Shown one piece after another: positions 31,868 to 44,200 of a stretch of 64,000 bases of DNA; within the stretch, counting starts at the first letter, position 1; each line of letters begins with the position of its first letter. Source of the stretch: Oegoconia quadripuncta (lineage: Eukaryota; Arthropoda; Insecta; Lepidoptera; Autostichidae); assembly GCA_949316235.1 (NCBI GenBank), contig OX438757.1:15494505-15558504 (forward strand), given 5' to 3'. A program made the position numbers and the translations under genes. The notes beneath the pieces were generated by a model. That model was not told the DNA's origin, ran no database searches, and was given only the letters and a program-made list of their open reading frames with translations.

Positions 31868-32035
31868 CTAGATTTTTTTTTACGCACAACTGGTTAGCAC
31901 TTGACCTCAATCACACCTGATGTTAAGTGAGATGAGGCCGAAGGTGGAAGCGTACTGACCCGGAAACCCAAATATTTGGGGAACTGGCTATCTTATCTCT
32001 GACAACCGGAACACAACAATGCTATTAACATTTTA
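31868..32035 (-). repeat. SINE family 2, 3' half, minus strand
   Basis: T run, ACGCACAACTGGTTAGCACT, AATCACACCTGATGTTAAGT, GCGTACTGACCCGGAAACCC and CTTATCTCTGACAACCGGAA. Head missing. Confidence 0.75.
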
Positions 32036-32397
32036 ATGAACAGTAATTGTTATCACAATTATTGTAACTTTAAAACGGCAACGTTACACACAAATATTAA
32101 TTACCTACCAACTAATATTAATCCTATTATCTAATACTAAAACCATTTCTAATAAATTAATATTTACATAATCATTCTGAACAATACGGATTCGGTTTAG
32201 TTAATTGATATTCCGCTCGTACGAATAATGCAACTCGCGCGGAACAGCACTAAAAACCGGACGTGCAACGCGTGCTTGAGATGACATACCGGCTCTTAGC
32301 GTCGAAGTGAACATTTACTTACTCACATACGTACTAATTCTATGAATCCAGCCACCGAATCCATTTAGGATTATTTAGAATCTTCTGTTCTACAATG

Positions 32398-32545
32398 GTG
32401 TCGATTCGGATGTTCGGCAACTAAACTAAACTAAAACCAGTTTTAAAGTAGTACTGTCTCTTTCTCCCTGGAACAGTACGATGCGACGGCACCACTCAAA
32501 AACCGGTTTTAGTTTAGTTTATTTGGTGTACATTCGAATCGACAC
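32398..32545. mobile_element. Long-TIR MITE, copy 2 (148 bp)
   Basis: Same termini as 9906-10043 (GTGTCGATTCGGATG and its inverse) and an almost identical core with GTAGTACTGTCTCTTTCTCC. The inverted arms differ slightly. The 5-bp flanks are CAATG and CATTA, so a target duplication is not clear here. Confidence 0.75.
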
Positions 32546-32740
32546 CATTATAAAGTGAATTATTAAGGACCCCAATATCGAGCAGCAGGAGGGACCTGAC
32601 AGCTGTCTGAAGTAGTGCATCCAAGTTCCAGATAGCTGTCACGAAAGGTGTGGCGAATAGGGGTAGTTTTAGCCGGTATGAGACCGGCACTACCTTCGCG
32701 TGGATATGAAATATCCGTGCATGTATGAAATATGCAGACA

Positions 32741-33248
32741 TATAGGGTCTAACACAATTAACCCGACAAACTTTGGCAATTGCACGTACATGACAATAAA
32801 ATAATATATTCATTAAAAAAACTAGCCTTAAAAATTTAGTTTCTGAGTAAAAAAAATACAAATTAACAAACTTACTTCATTTCGATTGTACCTTATTTTA
32901 TCAATGAGAAAAAAAGGCAACGTTCATATGAAAGACGCCAATGAGGGTGGCGGGGCACAGGGCGTAACCAATCACAGCAAGTCGCGACGAGTGGTCGCCT
33001 ATCGGCGTCTTCAAAGATACCGCGGCCCGTGACCGATGACCGCGATGACCGATGACCGCGCGCTCTAGGTACTTTGCCACAACAGCGCGCGGTCATTAAG
33101 GTCCAACTCACAAAATTTACATTTCTAAATTTTATTTTTTGAATAAAATCTGTTAACTTTAATGTTTATTGTTTATTTTTTTCGTAATAGGTACATCCTA
33201 TACATACACTCTGCAAAGTTTGTCGGGTTAATTTTGTTAGACCTTATA
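32741..33248. mobile_element. TIR element with GC-rich core
   Basis: The left end TATAGGGTCTAACACAATTA and the sequence through CCCGACAAACTTTG are matched, inverted, by the right end at 33212-33248, giving TIRs of about 35 bp with few mismatches. The interior at 32930-33110 is unusually GC-rich for the window (CGCGGCCCGTGACCGATGAC repeats). The 72-codon frame in it is a by-product of base composition. The superfamily is not determined. Confidence 0.75.
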
Positions 33249-33759
33249 TAAGCAATGCGTGGTGATGTCGACTCGAAGGTGTCCTATGAGAATTTCTCCT
33301 CCTATACCCGAAAAAAAAAAGTGTTTGCAACCCATCAAAGCTTAATTTCGATAACGAATAGCGACTGAGCCATGAGTGCTACTACAAGTATTTCGTCATC
33401 GTCAAATCCTCAACGCCAAACGTTTGTATGGAAATTGGCTACGCTATTTTAACCCTTATATTCTGTCTGCTCTTAGTAAGTTAAGTAAAGTAAGTTTGTG
33501 CTGGAGAATGGAGAAACACTTGAAGTTTAAGAAGTTCCAAGGAGGCTTCAGTGTTGCGGAACTCTAGTGTCGGGGATCGAGGACCATCAAAACCATTGCA
33601 GCGGGTTTTACGTTATTTCTTTGACGGATATTCTGACTTAAATTAAGAGGGTTTATCCACGGAGCAAAAACAAAGGGTTTATCCCGCACGGTTTTCCTTA
33701 CAAATTTTCAAGTCCAAATTTTTTCGAAATGAATAAACAGATTCTGATAAAACTTTATA
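33249..33759. other. Little recognised
   Basis: Bases 33700-33757 (AATGAATAAACAGATTCTGA, TAAAACTTTATA) resemble 23915-23975, so a short dispersed repeat abuts the next SINE. Confidence 0.4.
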
Positions 33760-34077
33760 CCGCCTCCGTGGCTCAATGTAAACAACATTGGGTTTACGAT
33801 TCGGAGGGTGCGGGTTCAATCTCCAGCGGGGTAAATGTTTAAGTACTCGGTTTCGTTGGTGGTAGGGCATTTTAAATGTTCGCCTGGCTAGCTACCACCA
33901 TCTTATCTAAATCTGCCAAATGTTAATAGCATTGTTGTGTTCCGGTTGTTAGGTATAAGATAGCTAGTCCCCCAAATGTGTTGGGGTTTCCGGGTCAGTA
34001 CGCTTCCACCTTCGACCTCATCTTCACTTAACATCACGTGTGATTGAGGTCAAGTACCAACCCGTTGTGCATAAAAA
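33760..34077 (+). repeat. SINE family 2, nearly full length
   Basis: Head CGCCTCCGTGGCTCAATGTA, box B GGTTCAATCTCCAGCGGGG, body GCCTGGCTAGCTACCACCAT, GGGTTTCCGGGTCAGTACGC and A-rich end after CCGTTGTGCAT. The stretch between TCTGCC and AATGTTAATAGC lacks a few bases. Confidence 0.85.
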
Positions 34078-34599
34078 AATACGCATAAAGCATGTACATA
34101 GTACATGTACATAGATGTAAAAAGTTAGTAGACGACAATTTCGAAACAGATTACCTATTGGAACTAAATTAGTGCGATTTTATATTTCCAAAGTAGCAAA
34201 AAAAAATGCAATAATTCTTTTAAATTCTATATTTGGAAAGAGGGGGAGGACGAAATATTTTTTTATCCTCTTCGCTAACTTGAAAGTTAGCATAATAATG
34301 ACGTATGAGATCGCCTCAACTTATTTGCGAAACTGCGAAAAAATGAAAACTGTGAGGTAGGTGTTGTTCATACAACTTTACACAATAACATATACTTAAC
34401 AAATTGTTACGTATATGTTATATATAACACTGTTGGGCCACAGCCTCTCTCATTGGGAGTTGGGTATTGGTCATATACTCGTACAACCACGCGAGCCTAG
34501 TGCGGATTGGAGTAGTGTCCACCTGACCGTGGTCACCCATCCAAGGACTGACCTACAGAGACTAATTGAAAACGACTAGCGAATGCGACTGATCTACGA
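34078..34599. other. No feature recognised
   Basis: AT-rich, with a run of A at 34195-34206. No coding support. Confidence 0.35.
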
Positions 34600-34815
34600 G
34601 TGTTTAATCCAACTAATATTATAAATGCGAAAGTTTGTATGTGTGTGGGTGAATGTATGTTTGTTACCTCTTCACGTCTAAACGGCTGAACGGATCTGGA
34701 TGAAATTTGCTTGGTAGGCAGATATGGACCTGGATTAATATATTCGCAATTTATTTTTGTTGAACCAATTTTGATGAAATGGTCCACGCGAACGAAATCG
34801 CAGGCAACAGCCAGT
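34600..34815 (-). mobile_element. RTE-like 3' tail, minus strand
   Basis: Begins CTAATATTATAAATGCGAAA and includes GTCTAAACGGCTGAACGGAT and ATCGCAGGCAACAGCCAGTA, the inverse arrangement of the tail at 12237-12447. Only the non-coding end is present. Confidence 0.6.
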
Positions 34816-35296
34816 ATAAAATATATTTATTTGTAGTATAAAATATATTTATTTATACGAGTCGTATGTGTATTACGTACAAAAATTATGAAACACAGGA
34901 ATACCTTGTTCAGGCACCAGTGTTTACATACCTATTTAAGTTTTTCTTTGTGATTTAAATTTCCTTACTTAAGTATTTCAATAAATATAATTGTTATATT
35001 ATTATTTGAAAAACCTCTAATACTAACTTATTAGTTGTAATAAATAAGTATTAATAGAAGAAGAATTAAGCAATGACATTGGAATAAATTGTCTACATTG
35101 CAAATTCACAAATATAGTATAATTGTGAAATATTGAACACTGTGCCCATTCCATTGCTCTCAAATGTATGAAAATCCTATAATACTACAAAGGTGAATAG
35201 CCTTGTGTAAAATCTAAAAAAAGACAGTCAAATTCCGGCGGGTTCCGTGCCTAATATAACGATTGGCAAACTTTTTAATCTTCAAATTCAAATACT
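34816..35296. other. AT-rich sequence, nothing recognised
   Basis: No repeat or coding evidence. A short duplication of ATAAAATATATTTATTTGTA occurs at 34816-34856. Confidence 0.4.
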
Positions 35297-35640
35297 ACAT
35301 TTAGCAGATTTAGATAAGATGGTGGTAGCTAGTCAGGCGGACATTTAAAATGCCCTACCACCAACCAAACCGAGTACTTAAACATGTACCGAACCCGCGA
35401 CCTCCGAATCGTACATCCAATGTTGTTTACATTTAGCCACGGAGGCGGTTATAAATCCCGCTAGGGGCATATGTTTGTATGATAAATACAGACACGTGTT
35501 CCCGAGTTATGGATGTTTTTCATTAATGTATTTGTGTGGTTTATCAACCACATGGTATCCATAACACAAGCCTAGATGCTTACTGTGGACTTAGATGGCG
35601 CTGTATGTATGTGCAAAGATATTTCTTATTTATCTATTAT
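35297..35640. repeat. SINE family 2 head (minus) joined to SINE family 1 (plus)
   Basis: 35297-35450 is the inverse of the family-2 head and middle (GATAAGATGGTGGTAGCTAG, AACCGAGTACTTAAACATGT, ending GCCACGGAGGCGG). From 35453 a plus-strand family-1 copy starts within box B (AAATCCCGCTAGGGGCATAT) and ends AGATGGCGCTGTATGTATG. Confidence 0.7.
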
Positions 35641-35795
35641 TGTGAAATTCATTCAAAGATATCGTCATCTATTACGTTACATGTGATTGGTGGGCGCATC
35701 GATCGCTCAGCAATATAACGTTTTCTCATTGGATATAATTGTCGATGACGATATCGATGAAGTTACAGAATAATCTCTAGGATCTTGTATTCCTA

Positions 35796-36056
35796 TTGAA
35801 AATTGCTTCTGAGTCGATTGATTGTCCAGAACTTCTTTTCCAAATCTGTGTCCGACCTCCTGCTATATCACTTAGGCACAATGATTTCATTTTTCTCCCT
35901 CCGACTTCTGCCAACTACAGAAAAAGAACCTTTCTGTGGCGTGCGAGCAACAATTTTAATAAATTGTCTAAGAAGTTTGATCTAGATCTTTTTAACACTA
36001 GTCTTATGTCAGCGAGGCGTCAATTAAATCAACAATTCTTTGATGGCTTAATTTAA
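35796..36056 (+). pseudogene. Non-LTR reverse transcriptase C-terminal remnant
   Basis: An 86-codon frame includes SIDCPELLFQICVRPPAISL, then LPPTSANYRKRTFLWRASNN and LFNTSLMSARRQLN. The IDCPELL...R...F.P..TNY pattern is the usual end of a Jockey/R1-type LINE ORF2. No catalytic part is present. It differs from LINE-a and LINE-b. Confidence 0.6.
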
Positions 36057-36132
36057 TTTATAAATCATTTGTTTTTTTTTTGGCTATGATTGAATCTGGT
36101 ATGTGTACCGCAAGAGCAAAAAATGTACAAGT

Positions 36133-36400
36133 GGTTTTTTTTTATATGAGAGGGCGGCAAACGAGCATGCGGGTCACCTGATGGAAAGCAATCACCGCCG
36201 CCCATGGACACCCGCAACACCAAAAGGGTCACAGATGCGTTGCCGGCCTTTGAGGAAGGTGTAGGCTCATTTCTTGAAGGTTCCAATGTCCTACTTGTTC
36301 GGGAATACCGCTGCCGGAAGTCCGTTCCACAGGGTGGTCGTACGTGGTAAGAAGTTTCTTGAGAAACGTACAGTGGTAGACTTCCACTCATCCAGGTGAT
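36133..36400 (-). mobile_element. LINE-e 3' end, minus strand
   Basis: T run, then ATGAGAGGGCGGCAAACGAG, CATGCGGGTCACCTGATGGA and GTCACAGATGCGTTGCCGGC, as at 45455. It then diverges into GGAATACCGCTGCCGGAAGT and GGTCGTACGTGGTAAGAAG. On the minus strand this is 3' coding/UTR sequence of a non-LTR element. Confidence 0.65.
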
Positions 36401-37074
36401 GTGGATGGAAATTTAATTTTCGGCGAGAAGTGTGATAATGCATGTTGTTCGTTTATATAATGTATTTCTATTTGTGAGGACCTGTAATTGGCTCTCTGTT
36501 TCTTATAATAAAATAAAATAAATAAAATAACGCGCCTGATCTTTATAGGTACGGAATCCCAAAAATAACCCAAGTGCCTGATCGTCAGCCGAATGCCCAT
36601 TATACCCGGAATATGATTTCCATAACATTTCGCCTCACACTTAGTTATATGTAACGCTAGCAATAAAAGTAAATCTCCACCCATTTAATAGAGGTATAAA
36701 ATAGAAAATCATTGAAATAAATTACCGGTTCTCACAAACCGCGAGTGGAGTTGGAGTTCCGCTTAGCTAGTAATTTATTGGTTGGGAATAGCCTATGATT
36801 TTCGAAGCTCATTCCAGTAAATCACCGTTCATGTTATACCTGTGGCTATTGTTATATTTATTGTGGGAATTTCTGAAGTTCGCATTGCCCTGGTCAAGAA
36901 TGGGAAAGACTTACCTTCTTATTCCTAAAAATTTACAAACGCTTTATAAGCCTGTTTTAGTGTGTTTTGCATCTGTCGTTCATAAGGAAATGTTGTAATG
37001 AAAGAAAGTGACAAAACATACTTTAACTAAAACAGCGTTTGTAAATTTTTATGAATAAGAGGGTTAGTAATATC
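36401..37074. other. No feature recognised
   Basis: A 67-codon plus frame at 36795-36998 has no motif. Bases 36915-36945 and 37025-37065 contain an imperfect inverted repeat (CTTATTCCTAAAAATTTACA and TGTAAATTTTTATGAATAAG). Confidence 0.4.
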
Positions 37075-37330
37075 CTCCGTGGCTCAATGTAACCAATATA
37101 AAGTTTACAAAACGGCGGTCGCGGGTTCGACTCCCAGCAACCCTGTTCAGTTGGTGGTCCACTTGGCCATATCATATCTAACTCTAATGTTGACAGCATT
37201 GTTGGGTTTTGGTTGTATGAGATAATACAGCCTGTCTTCCAAATAAGTTGGGGATTCCGAATTAAAGCGCTTCCACCTTCGGTTATGTTCGCTTAACATC
37301 GGGTGTGATTGAAGTCACCTAAAAGCCCGT
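37075..37330 (+). repeat. SINE family 2, degenerate
   Basis: TCCGTGGCTCAATGTAACCA and box B GGTTCGACTCCCAGC, then a shortened body and CGCTTCCACCTTCGGTTATG. Old and internally deleted. Confidence 0.65.
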
Positions 37331-37371
37331 TAACAATATACAGTCTGAAACATTTACAGGCCTGAATAATA

Positions 37372-37510
37372 AGACGATCGGTTGGTGTAGTGGATAGTGA
37401 CCCTGTCAGCTAAACCAATGGTTGGGGGTTCAAATCCCGCTAGGGATAAGTGTTTATGTGATTAATATGAACATTTATGCCCGAGTCATGGATGTTTATA
37501 TAAATATTTA
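37372..37510 (+). repeat. SINE family 3
   Basis: GACGATCGGTTGGTGTAGTG, GATAGTGACCCTGTCAGC, box B GGGTTCAAATCCCGCTAGGG, and CCGAGTCATGGATGTTTATA. Related to 25962-26110. Confidence 0.78.
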
Positions 37511-37579
37511 TGTACCTATGTATATTCATTCATTCAACTGAATTTCAACTCATTCAAATTCAACAAATTCGACTCATTC

Positions 37580-37915
37580 CACCGCCTCCGTGGCTTAATG
37601 TAAACAACATTGGGTTTACGATTCGGAGGTCGCGGGTTCGATCCCCAGTGGGATACATGTTTAAGTACACGGTTTGGTTGGAGGTAGGGCATTTTAAATG
37701 TCCGCCTGGCTAGCTGCCACCATCTTATCTAAATCTGCCCTGCCCATCTAATGTTGTTCATAGCATTGTTGTGTTCCGGTTGTCAGAGATAAGATAGCCA
37801 GTCCTCCAAATGTATTAGGGTTTCCGGGTCAGTACGTTTCCACCTTCGACCTCATCTTCACTCAACATCAGGTGTGATTGAGGTAAAGTACCAACCCTTG
37901 ATTATATAAAAAAAA
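37580..37915 (+). repeat. SINE family 2, full length
   Basis: Head CCGCCTCCGTGGCTTAATGT, box B GGTTCGATCCCCAGTGGG, body and tail to GATTGAGGTAAAGTACCAAC and an A-rich end. A small duplication (CTGCCCTGCCC) is present after ATCTAAAT. Confidence 0.85.
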
Positions 37916-38919
37916 TAGTACAAGCTTTGTTTAGTTTGGGGCTCAATGATTTGTGTAAGTGTCTAAAACATTTAATTATTTATTTTGAAAAAAAAAATAA
38001 GTTGTGTGTGAGGATCGTAGCAAATGGAAGTCAGTCTCTGCCTATCTCTACGGGAAACAGACGTGACTTTATGTACGTATGTAGGTATGTAGAAAATAAG
38101 TTATTTCAGGAAATCATGATGATTTAACAAATTTGCAAAAACCCTGAAGTCTGTAATTAATGCTGTTGATTCTATGTAAATAAATAAAATAAAAATATGC
38201 AGAAATATCAGGTCGATTTGTCGTGGCACCCACATTGAAATCTCAAAATCACTGCTAATGTAAAAAGATATCTTTGAAGTACGAGAAACCGCTTGATTTC
38301 AATTAATTTGGTGCGCACAGCAGTTTTGTTAAAAGGCAATTCTATCCAGGCGACTAAAATTAAGTAAAACGTTTACGGGTTTTAATGAAGTCCACGGAAA
38401 TACCGGTATTTATCGGAAATGAGCCGGCAGAATTACGGTTTTCGCCGTAACATTAAACGTCGGATGTCGTATTAATGTTCAATTTAACTTTTAAAACTGC
38501 ACGGAGTTACAAGCAATTGGTTGGGAACGGCTTACTGTAATGGACTAATTACTGTCGGGAAAGTTACAGAAATAACTGTCACAAACCTTTGTTTTATGTT
38601 TTAAGACCTTTATTTAATGGGACAATTTTATGCTTCTATCATCAAACACACTTTGACTTTCATCTGAATCTTTGGCAAGACTTCAGAGTCAATCGTGTAA
38701 CGTCCTCATTGTCGGGGCATAGCCTCCACTTGAAGCACTACTCCCAGGCTGATGCTGTAGAGGATGTCCAGGAGTAGGCCACAGTATAAAGAAAATGAAG
38801 ATGGGCCGGCGGAAAACTTGTCCGCGGAATGTAAATCGTTGTCAGTGACAACTTTTTATTTTTAAGGGTATCACATACACAAATAACTTGAAATACTTTA
38901 TACTGTATATACGTTTATA
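37916..38919. other. Unassigned sequence
   Basis: No repeat recognised. 38330-38580 is less AT-rich than its surroundings and includes ACCGGTATTTATCGG and TTACGGTTTTCGCCGTAA. No coding signal. Confidence 0.35.
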
Positions 38920-39739
38920 CACTGAGAAAAATGTCATTTTGGCATAATCTTAAAATATCGTGACGTTAGTTTAAATTAGGTGCATTGTACTAAATAAGGA
39001 GATAATTTATGTCAATATTACACTATAATTGATAGTATAAAGATGTAATGGAATTGTTTGGATAGATAAGGCAATATTATGATACTTATCACCTTAAAAA
39101 TTAGTCATCTAATTTAGTATTATTTTCTTCGTATAATAACACTATGTAATAGGAAATTACCAACTTTACTATAAAATAAAGTGATACTTATAAATAAGAT
39201 TATAATTATATAACACAACGAAAGTGTCACCGTAATTAATAAATTTTATAGCATAAAATGAAGAAATATCTCCAAAAATTCGCTGAAGTCATCTTAATGT
39301 AGTAAGATGGAAATAATATGACTATCACTTTATATTTTCGAAGTTTAATATTAAAGTCATATTATTGTAAGTTAATCCAACTAAAATACGATTACAGATT
39401 GCAAATTTTATAAGATTCCTCATGACAGGTTCGATCATTCATTACCTACGCGAGGTCAGTCACTCAGTCAGTCACTCGCTCACACACGGCTTACATACAG
39501 TTCCGGAGGTGCGATTCTTTAACTTGGTGTGAATGATTGCTCATACAAAAATGAATAATCATGTAATGTATACTCATCCTACTGACGCCATGGTGACATA
39601 TCATCTTAAATACCGTTATCATCAGCAACAGTAGTATCATCGTACTTTTTGGTGATATCACTATGCTTCCCTACTTTTAGTGAATTCATCATACTTTAAG
39701 CTGAATTCACGTCATTTATGATTGCTATTTTTCTCAGTG
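38920..39739. mobile_element. TIR element, 820 bp, TA target site
   Basis: Left CACTGAGAAAAATGTCATTT and right end ATTTTTCTCAGTG form an inverted pair (13 bp, degenerate beyond). Flanking TA occurs at 38918-38919 and 39740-39741. The core is very AT-rich and non-coding. A Tc1/mariner-like or other TA-targeting family is inferred. Confidence 0.65.
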
Positions 39740-40239
39740 TACGTAATATATATTTATACTGAATAAAATTGAATAGAAACAAAAATAACAGAAAAGTATA
39801 CGTCCAATCTTTTCAACGGCAAATTATGAACTGACTAAAGAAAAGCTAAACAGAAAGAGAGAGAGAGAGTGAAAGAACAGGCGGAGTTCAAATTTTGAAT
39901 TTAAAATATTATGATTCAACCGAAAAAGAAACAAATAAGGAGAATACTGAAAAAAGAGAACCAACGAGTCCCGTGGCGTCTCACTCTCTGGGAGGGTACA
40001 AGCCATAATCCACCATGAGGGCCCATTGCGGTGCGGTGGATTCGTGTCAGACTAGGGGAACACCACAGTCAGTGCTTTTAAGCCGGTTGTAGGCTTTATC
40101 TTAAAAACCACTGGGACCGACTATATAACGAGCCTTCTAAAGCATGAAAACATTCGTATTAAAATGCCACCAAGTGGTATGCCACCAAGAAAACGTATAA
40201 CGAAAGCCACTGAGCCACGAGTGTTCCTGCGTGTGCTTA
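39740..40239. other. No gene recognised
   Basis: Includes a short GA tract (about 39855-39875) and a moderately GC-rich stretch at 39970-40080 with no motif. Confidence 0.35.
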
Positions 40240-40480
40240 TCGGTCCTTTGAATATAGTAAGGTTTCAGAGTACAGCGAGCATGACTCTCGCTCCATTAAA
40301 AATAGTGAGGATTGAGAGTACAGCATGTATTGTATACCTGTGGTTCCGTTTGTATATGATAAGTTAACAGAGTATTGCATGAACGCCTGTCGCACCATTA
40401 AATATGGCTAGGTTTCAGATTTCGATTTCGATTCGCTCCTTTGAGTATGGCGAGATTTCTGAGTATAACGTATATATTTG
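40240..40480. repeat. Degenerate 50-bp tandem repeat, about five units
   Basis: Units begin near 40240, 40288, 40340, 40390 and 40434 with CGGTCCTTTGAATATAGTAA, CGCTCCATTAAAAATAGTGA and similar, each followed by a GTTTCAGAGTACAGC-like segment. The period is close to 50 bp. The open frames here come from the repeat. Confidence 0.65.
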
Positions 40481-40825
40481 TCACTTCCTTGAGATGCAAG
40501 CTAACAAAATATCTAACTTGTTAATCAAAATTATCATTTGTGAAAGAACTTTTAAACAGATTATTTTCTCTCCCTTTAAAAAGCGCGACCTGGCGTGACG
40601 TGGAAAATTTATATTTCTTAAAATAACTGGAGGCTCTCTTGGGTGTAAAACACATTACTTGCGTCATCGTAATGCCCAAGAGCCAATTTGACTAAAATAC
40701 ACCATTGGGACGCAATAGAATAAATATTTTCATAACGGGCGCCATTATATCAGATTGGTTTGTTTTGTGGGTATTACCAAGCCACGTATTAATAATTCTT
40801 GCGCTGGATTTTGTTTTGTCTTCAA
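40481..40825. other. No feature recognised
   Basis: Flank of the copia insertion. Confidence 0.35.
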
Positions 40826-40830
40826 ATAAT

Positions 40831-41196
40831 TGTTGTTGCTGAGAAAATAGCGGAGCTCTGATATCACAGATATTTTGTAAAGCATGAAATATAATCGAAA
40901 TATAAGATGAAACAATTTATGAAGTACGTACAGAGTGGACTGTAGGAATTCATAAAAGTCGTCGAAGGTTATGTGAAATCTATAACGAACAATATACTTT
41001 TGGTCGAGGTTTCATTGATTATTCCAATATCACGTATAGGGATATATGTAATAATAGTTGGAAATAAATAAAATCGTGGATTATGGTATAATAAATATAA
41101 TCTAAAAGTCACACGGCAGACAGACAGACAAAACAACAGACGAACAATAAAGTCAACGACAATGTAAAAAGATTCGTTTACATAGAATCTCTAACA
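40831..41196 (-). repeat. copia 3' LTR, 366 bp
   Basis: On the minus strand it starts TGTTAGAGATTC and ends CAACAACA, the TG...CA form of LTRs. The start is repeated exactly at 45171-45189. ATAAT lies directly outside. Confidence 0.85.
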
Positions 41197-41297
41197 CCCA
41201 CCCTTAAACGAAACACTTATATACATGCCCTTAAATAAATTATTATAAAACAATCGACCTATGTACTTATTTTATAATTCAGACACTCAGTTCGTTA

Positions 41298-44200
41298 CTA
41301 CATTTTGTTGCAATTTAACAACGAAGAAATGAACTTCACGTGTTTCTCTTTTACTAAAGGTTTTGTCAATACATCAGCCAACATTAGATTAGTAGACAAA
41401 TAACTAATGTTTATTTTTTTATCACTCACAAGCTCGCGAATATAATGGTGTCTTATATCAATATGCTTGGTTCTAGAATGATACATAGAGTTAGAACACA
41501 ATTTCAGGGCTGACTGATTATCGTTGAATATTTCTATATTGCACTTTACATTAAGCCCCTCAGTTAGAAAGGAACGCAAAAACATAGCTTCTTTACAAGA
41601 GTCGGAGATTGCCATATACTCAGCCTCTGTACTTGAAAGAGCGACAGTTCTTTGTTTCCGGCTTTCCCAGGAAACAACTGAATTACCAAACTTAAATACA
41701 AAACCAGTATATGATCTACGATCAATCTCACTAGCACCCCAATCGGCGTCAGTGTATCCAGTGACAGATACCCCACTCTTCTCAAAAGATAAGCAGTAGT
41801 GTAACGTACCTTTTAGATACCGAAGTATCCTCTTAGCAGCTTTCCAGTGCGTTTCCGAATAACATTCAATGAATTGACTGAGCACACTCACTGCGTGTGC
41901 GATGTCCGGTCTGGAACATACTGCCAAGAACATTAAGGATCCAATAAGACTTCTATAATTGGAACAATTGTCCGTCTTATCACCCTTATGCAATTTCAAA
42001 CCTGCCTCCATCGGAGTATGTACCGGTTTGCAATCTGACATATTAAACTTTTCTAAAATCTTACAAATATAACTCGACTGATCTAGAGTAATTTTTCCGC
42101 CAGTTCTACAAATCCTCATACCCAACACGTGGTGAGCTGGGCCTAACTCTTTCATCTCGAATTCTTTCACAAGTTTACTTATAATCATTTTCTTTTTCAG
42201 TGACTCACGAGGCGTAAAAAGAATAATATCATCTACGTACAGAGCAATGATAGTTATTTCTTCTTGCTGTCCGTAGAAATAAACGCATGGTTCTGTAGAT
42301 GTTCTTCTGAAATTTAATTTATTCAACAGAACTCCGTTTATTTTCTCATACCATGCCTTCGCCGCCTGCTTTAATCCATAAATGGCCTTTTTCAACTTAT
42401 ATACATTGTTTTTGTTATTTTCCTTGATATAACCTTCTGGCTGTTCCATCCATACATCCTCCTGTAGATCACCGTTCAAGAAAGCTGTCTTGACATCTAA
42501 ATGTTCAATTTCTAGATCATATTCAGCAGCCAAAGAAAGCAGCAACCGTATAGTTGAATACCGTACAACAGGAGAAAACGTTTCAAAATAATCTATACCA
42601 AATTTTTGTGTATATCCCTTAGCAACAAGCCGTGCTTTATATCTCAGCAACTCTCCATCTAGGCCTCTCTTTTTTTTGAATATCCACTTACATTTTACGG
42701 GTTTACAACCCTTCGGTAAGTCCGTGAGTGTCCAGCAATCATTAGTAATGAAAGAGTTGTACTCATCTTTCATTGCCTCCTTCCACTGCTCTGCCTCGCT
42801 GCCCTGCAATGCCTCCTGCACTGTTTCCGGTTCGCCATCGTGATCTTCACCGATCGCTTTTACGAGTTGGGCAAACTGGGGCGAATTTGGTGCATCCTCA
42901 TAATCCATTAACTCCGAGTCCTCGGAATCAACAGACGATGTTCCTGGAACATAAGTTTCATCCGAGTTGTCTGTGTCATGGGTACTTTGTGTCTCATTTA
43001 AACTAAAGATAGATCGTCTACGGGAACGTGAATTGTTATCAGTTAATTCGTGAGGTTCTAACGAGGAAGATTGCTCAATAGTATTTGAACTCCCTTGTAA
43101 GAACACGTGTATTTTCTCCTGATTATCACCACCTGATACTGCATCATTCCAATATCTATCTTCTAAAAACGTCACGTCCCTCACTTTGACACATTTACCG
43201 AGACATAATGGATCTATGAGACGGTAGCCTTTGCTATCCTCACAGTATCCTACGAAAATATACTTTTTGCTCTTTGAATCTAATTTTTTGCGATTCAAAA
43301 CAAGAGCATAAGCTATACATCCAAAAATACGTAAATTACTTACATTCACCTTCTTACTTGTCCATTTCTCCTCAGGTGTAACTCCCATGACAGCCTTGGT
43401 AGGTGACCTATTTTTTAAAAAAACAGCCGTATTCACCGCTTCAGCCCAGAAGCGCTTGTCCAGATCGGCGTCTTGGAGCATACAACGAGCTTTTTCCACA
43501 ATAGTCCGATTCGCTCGCTCAGCGACACCGTTTTGCGCACTACAATGCGGGATGGTCGTTTGATGTTGGATGCCGCTATTCTTCAATAACATCTGAAACT
43601 GACGATTCACGTATTCACCACCATTGTCACTTCTGAGAATTTTAATTCTTCTCCCAGTTTGATTTTCCACCAAGACTTTGAAATGTTTAAAATTTTCAAA
43701 CGCTTCATTCTTTGACCGTAGAAAATAAATGAAAGTTTTTCTACTAAAATCATCAATGAATGTCATGAAATAACGTGAACCGCTGAAAGAAGGTGAAGAC
43801 ATTGGACCACATAAATCAGTGTGCACTAGGCCTAATAATTCCGTGGCTCTACTAAGAGACTTCTTCGGGAAAGGCAATTTTGTTTGTTTTCTCTCTACAC
43901 AAGCAATGCAAGACTTAAAACCAGTATTATCATAAGTTATGCCTACTACCATACCATTTCTCATGAGTCCCATGCTCCTTGAGTTGAGATGAGCAAGACG
44001 ACGATGCCAAACTTCCTGCGTAGTCTTCTCTACCGTAGTGGTATCACCGATACCATTACACACCTGTGACGAGCTTTCACAGCCACCGGACTGCACACCC
44101 AAAGTCTTCATGGCAATCTCTGACTCCATACTACAACTCAAAGCAGATCCAGTGATGTCTAGTTGATAAACACCACTGACATAAGAACCAGTAGCTATAA

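Noticed and set aside
32930..33110. GC-rich promoter or exon upstream of the dpr-like gene
   Set aside because: It lies inside a TIR-bounded element; the 72-codon frame has no motif.
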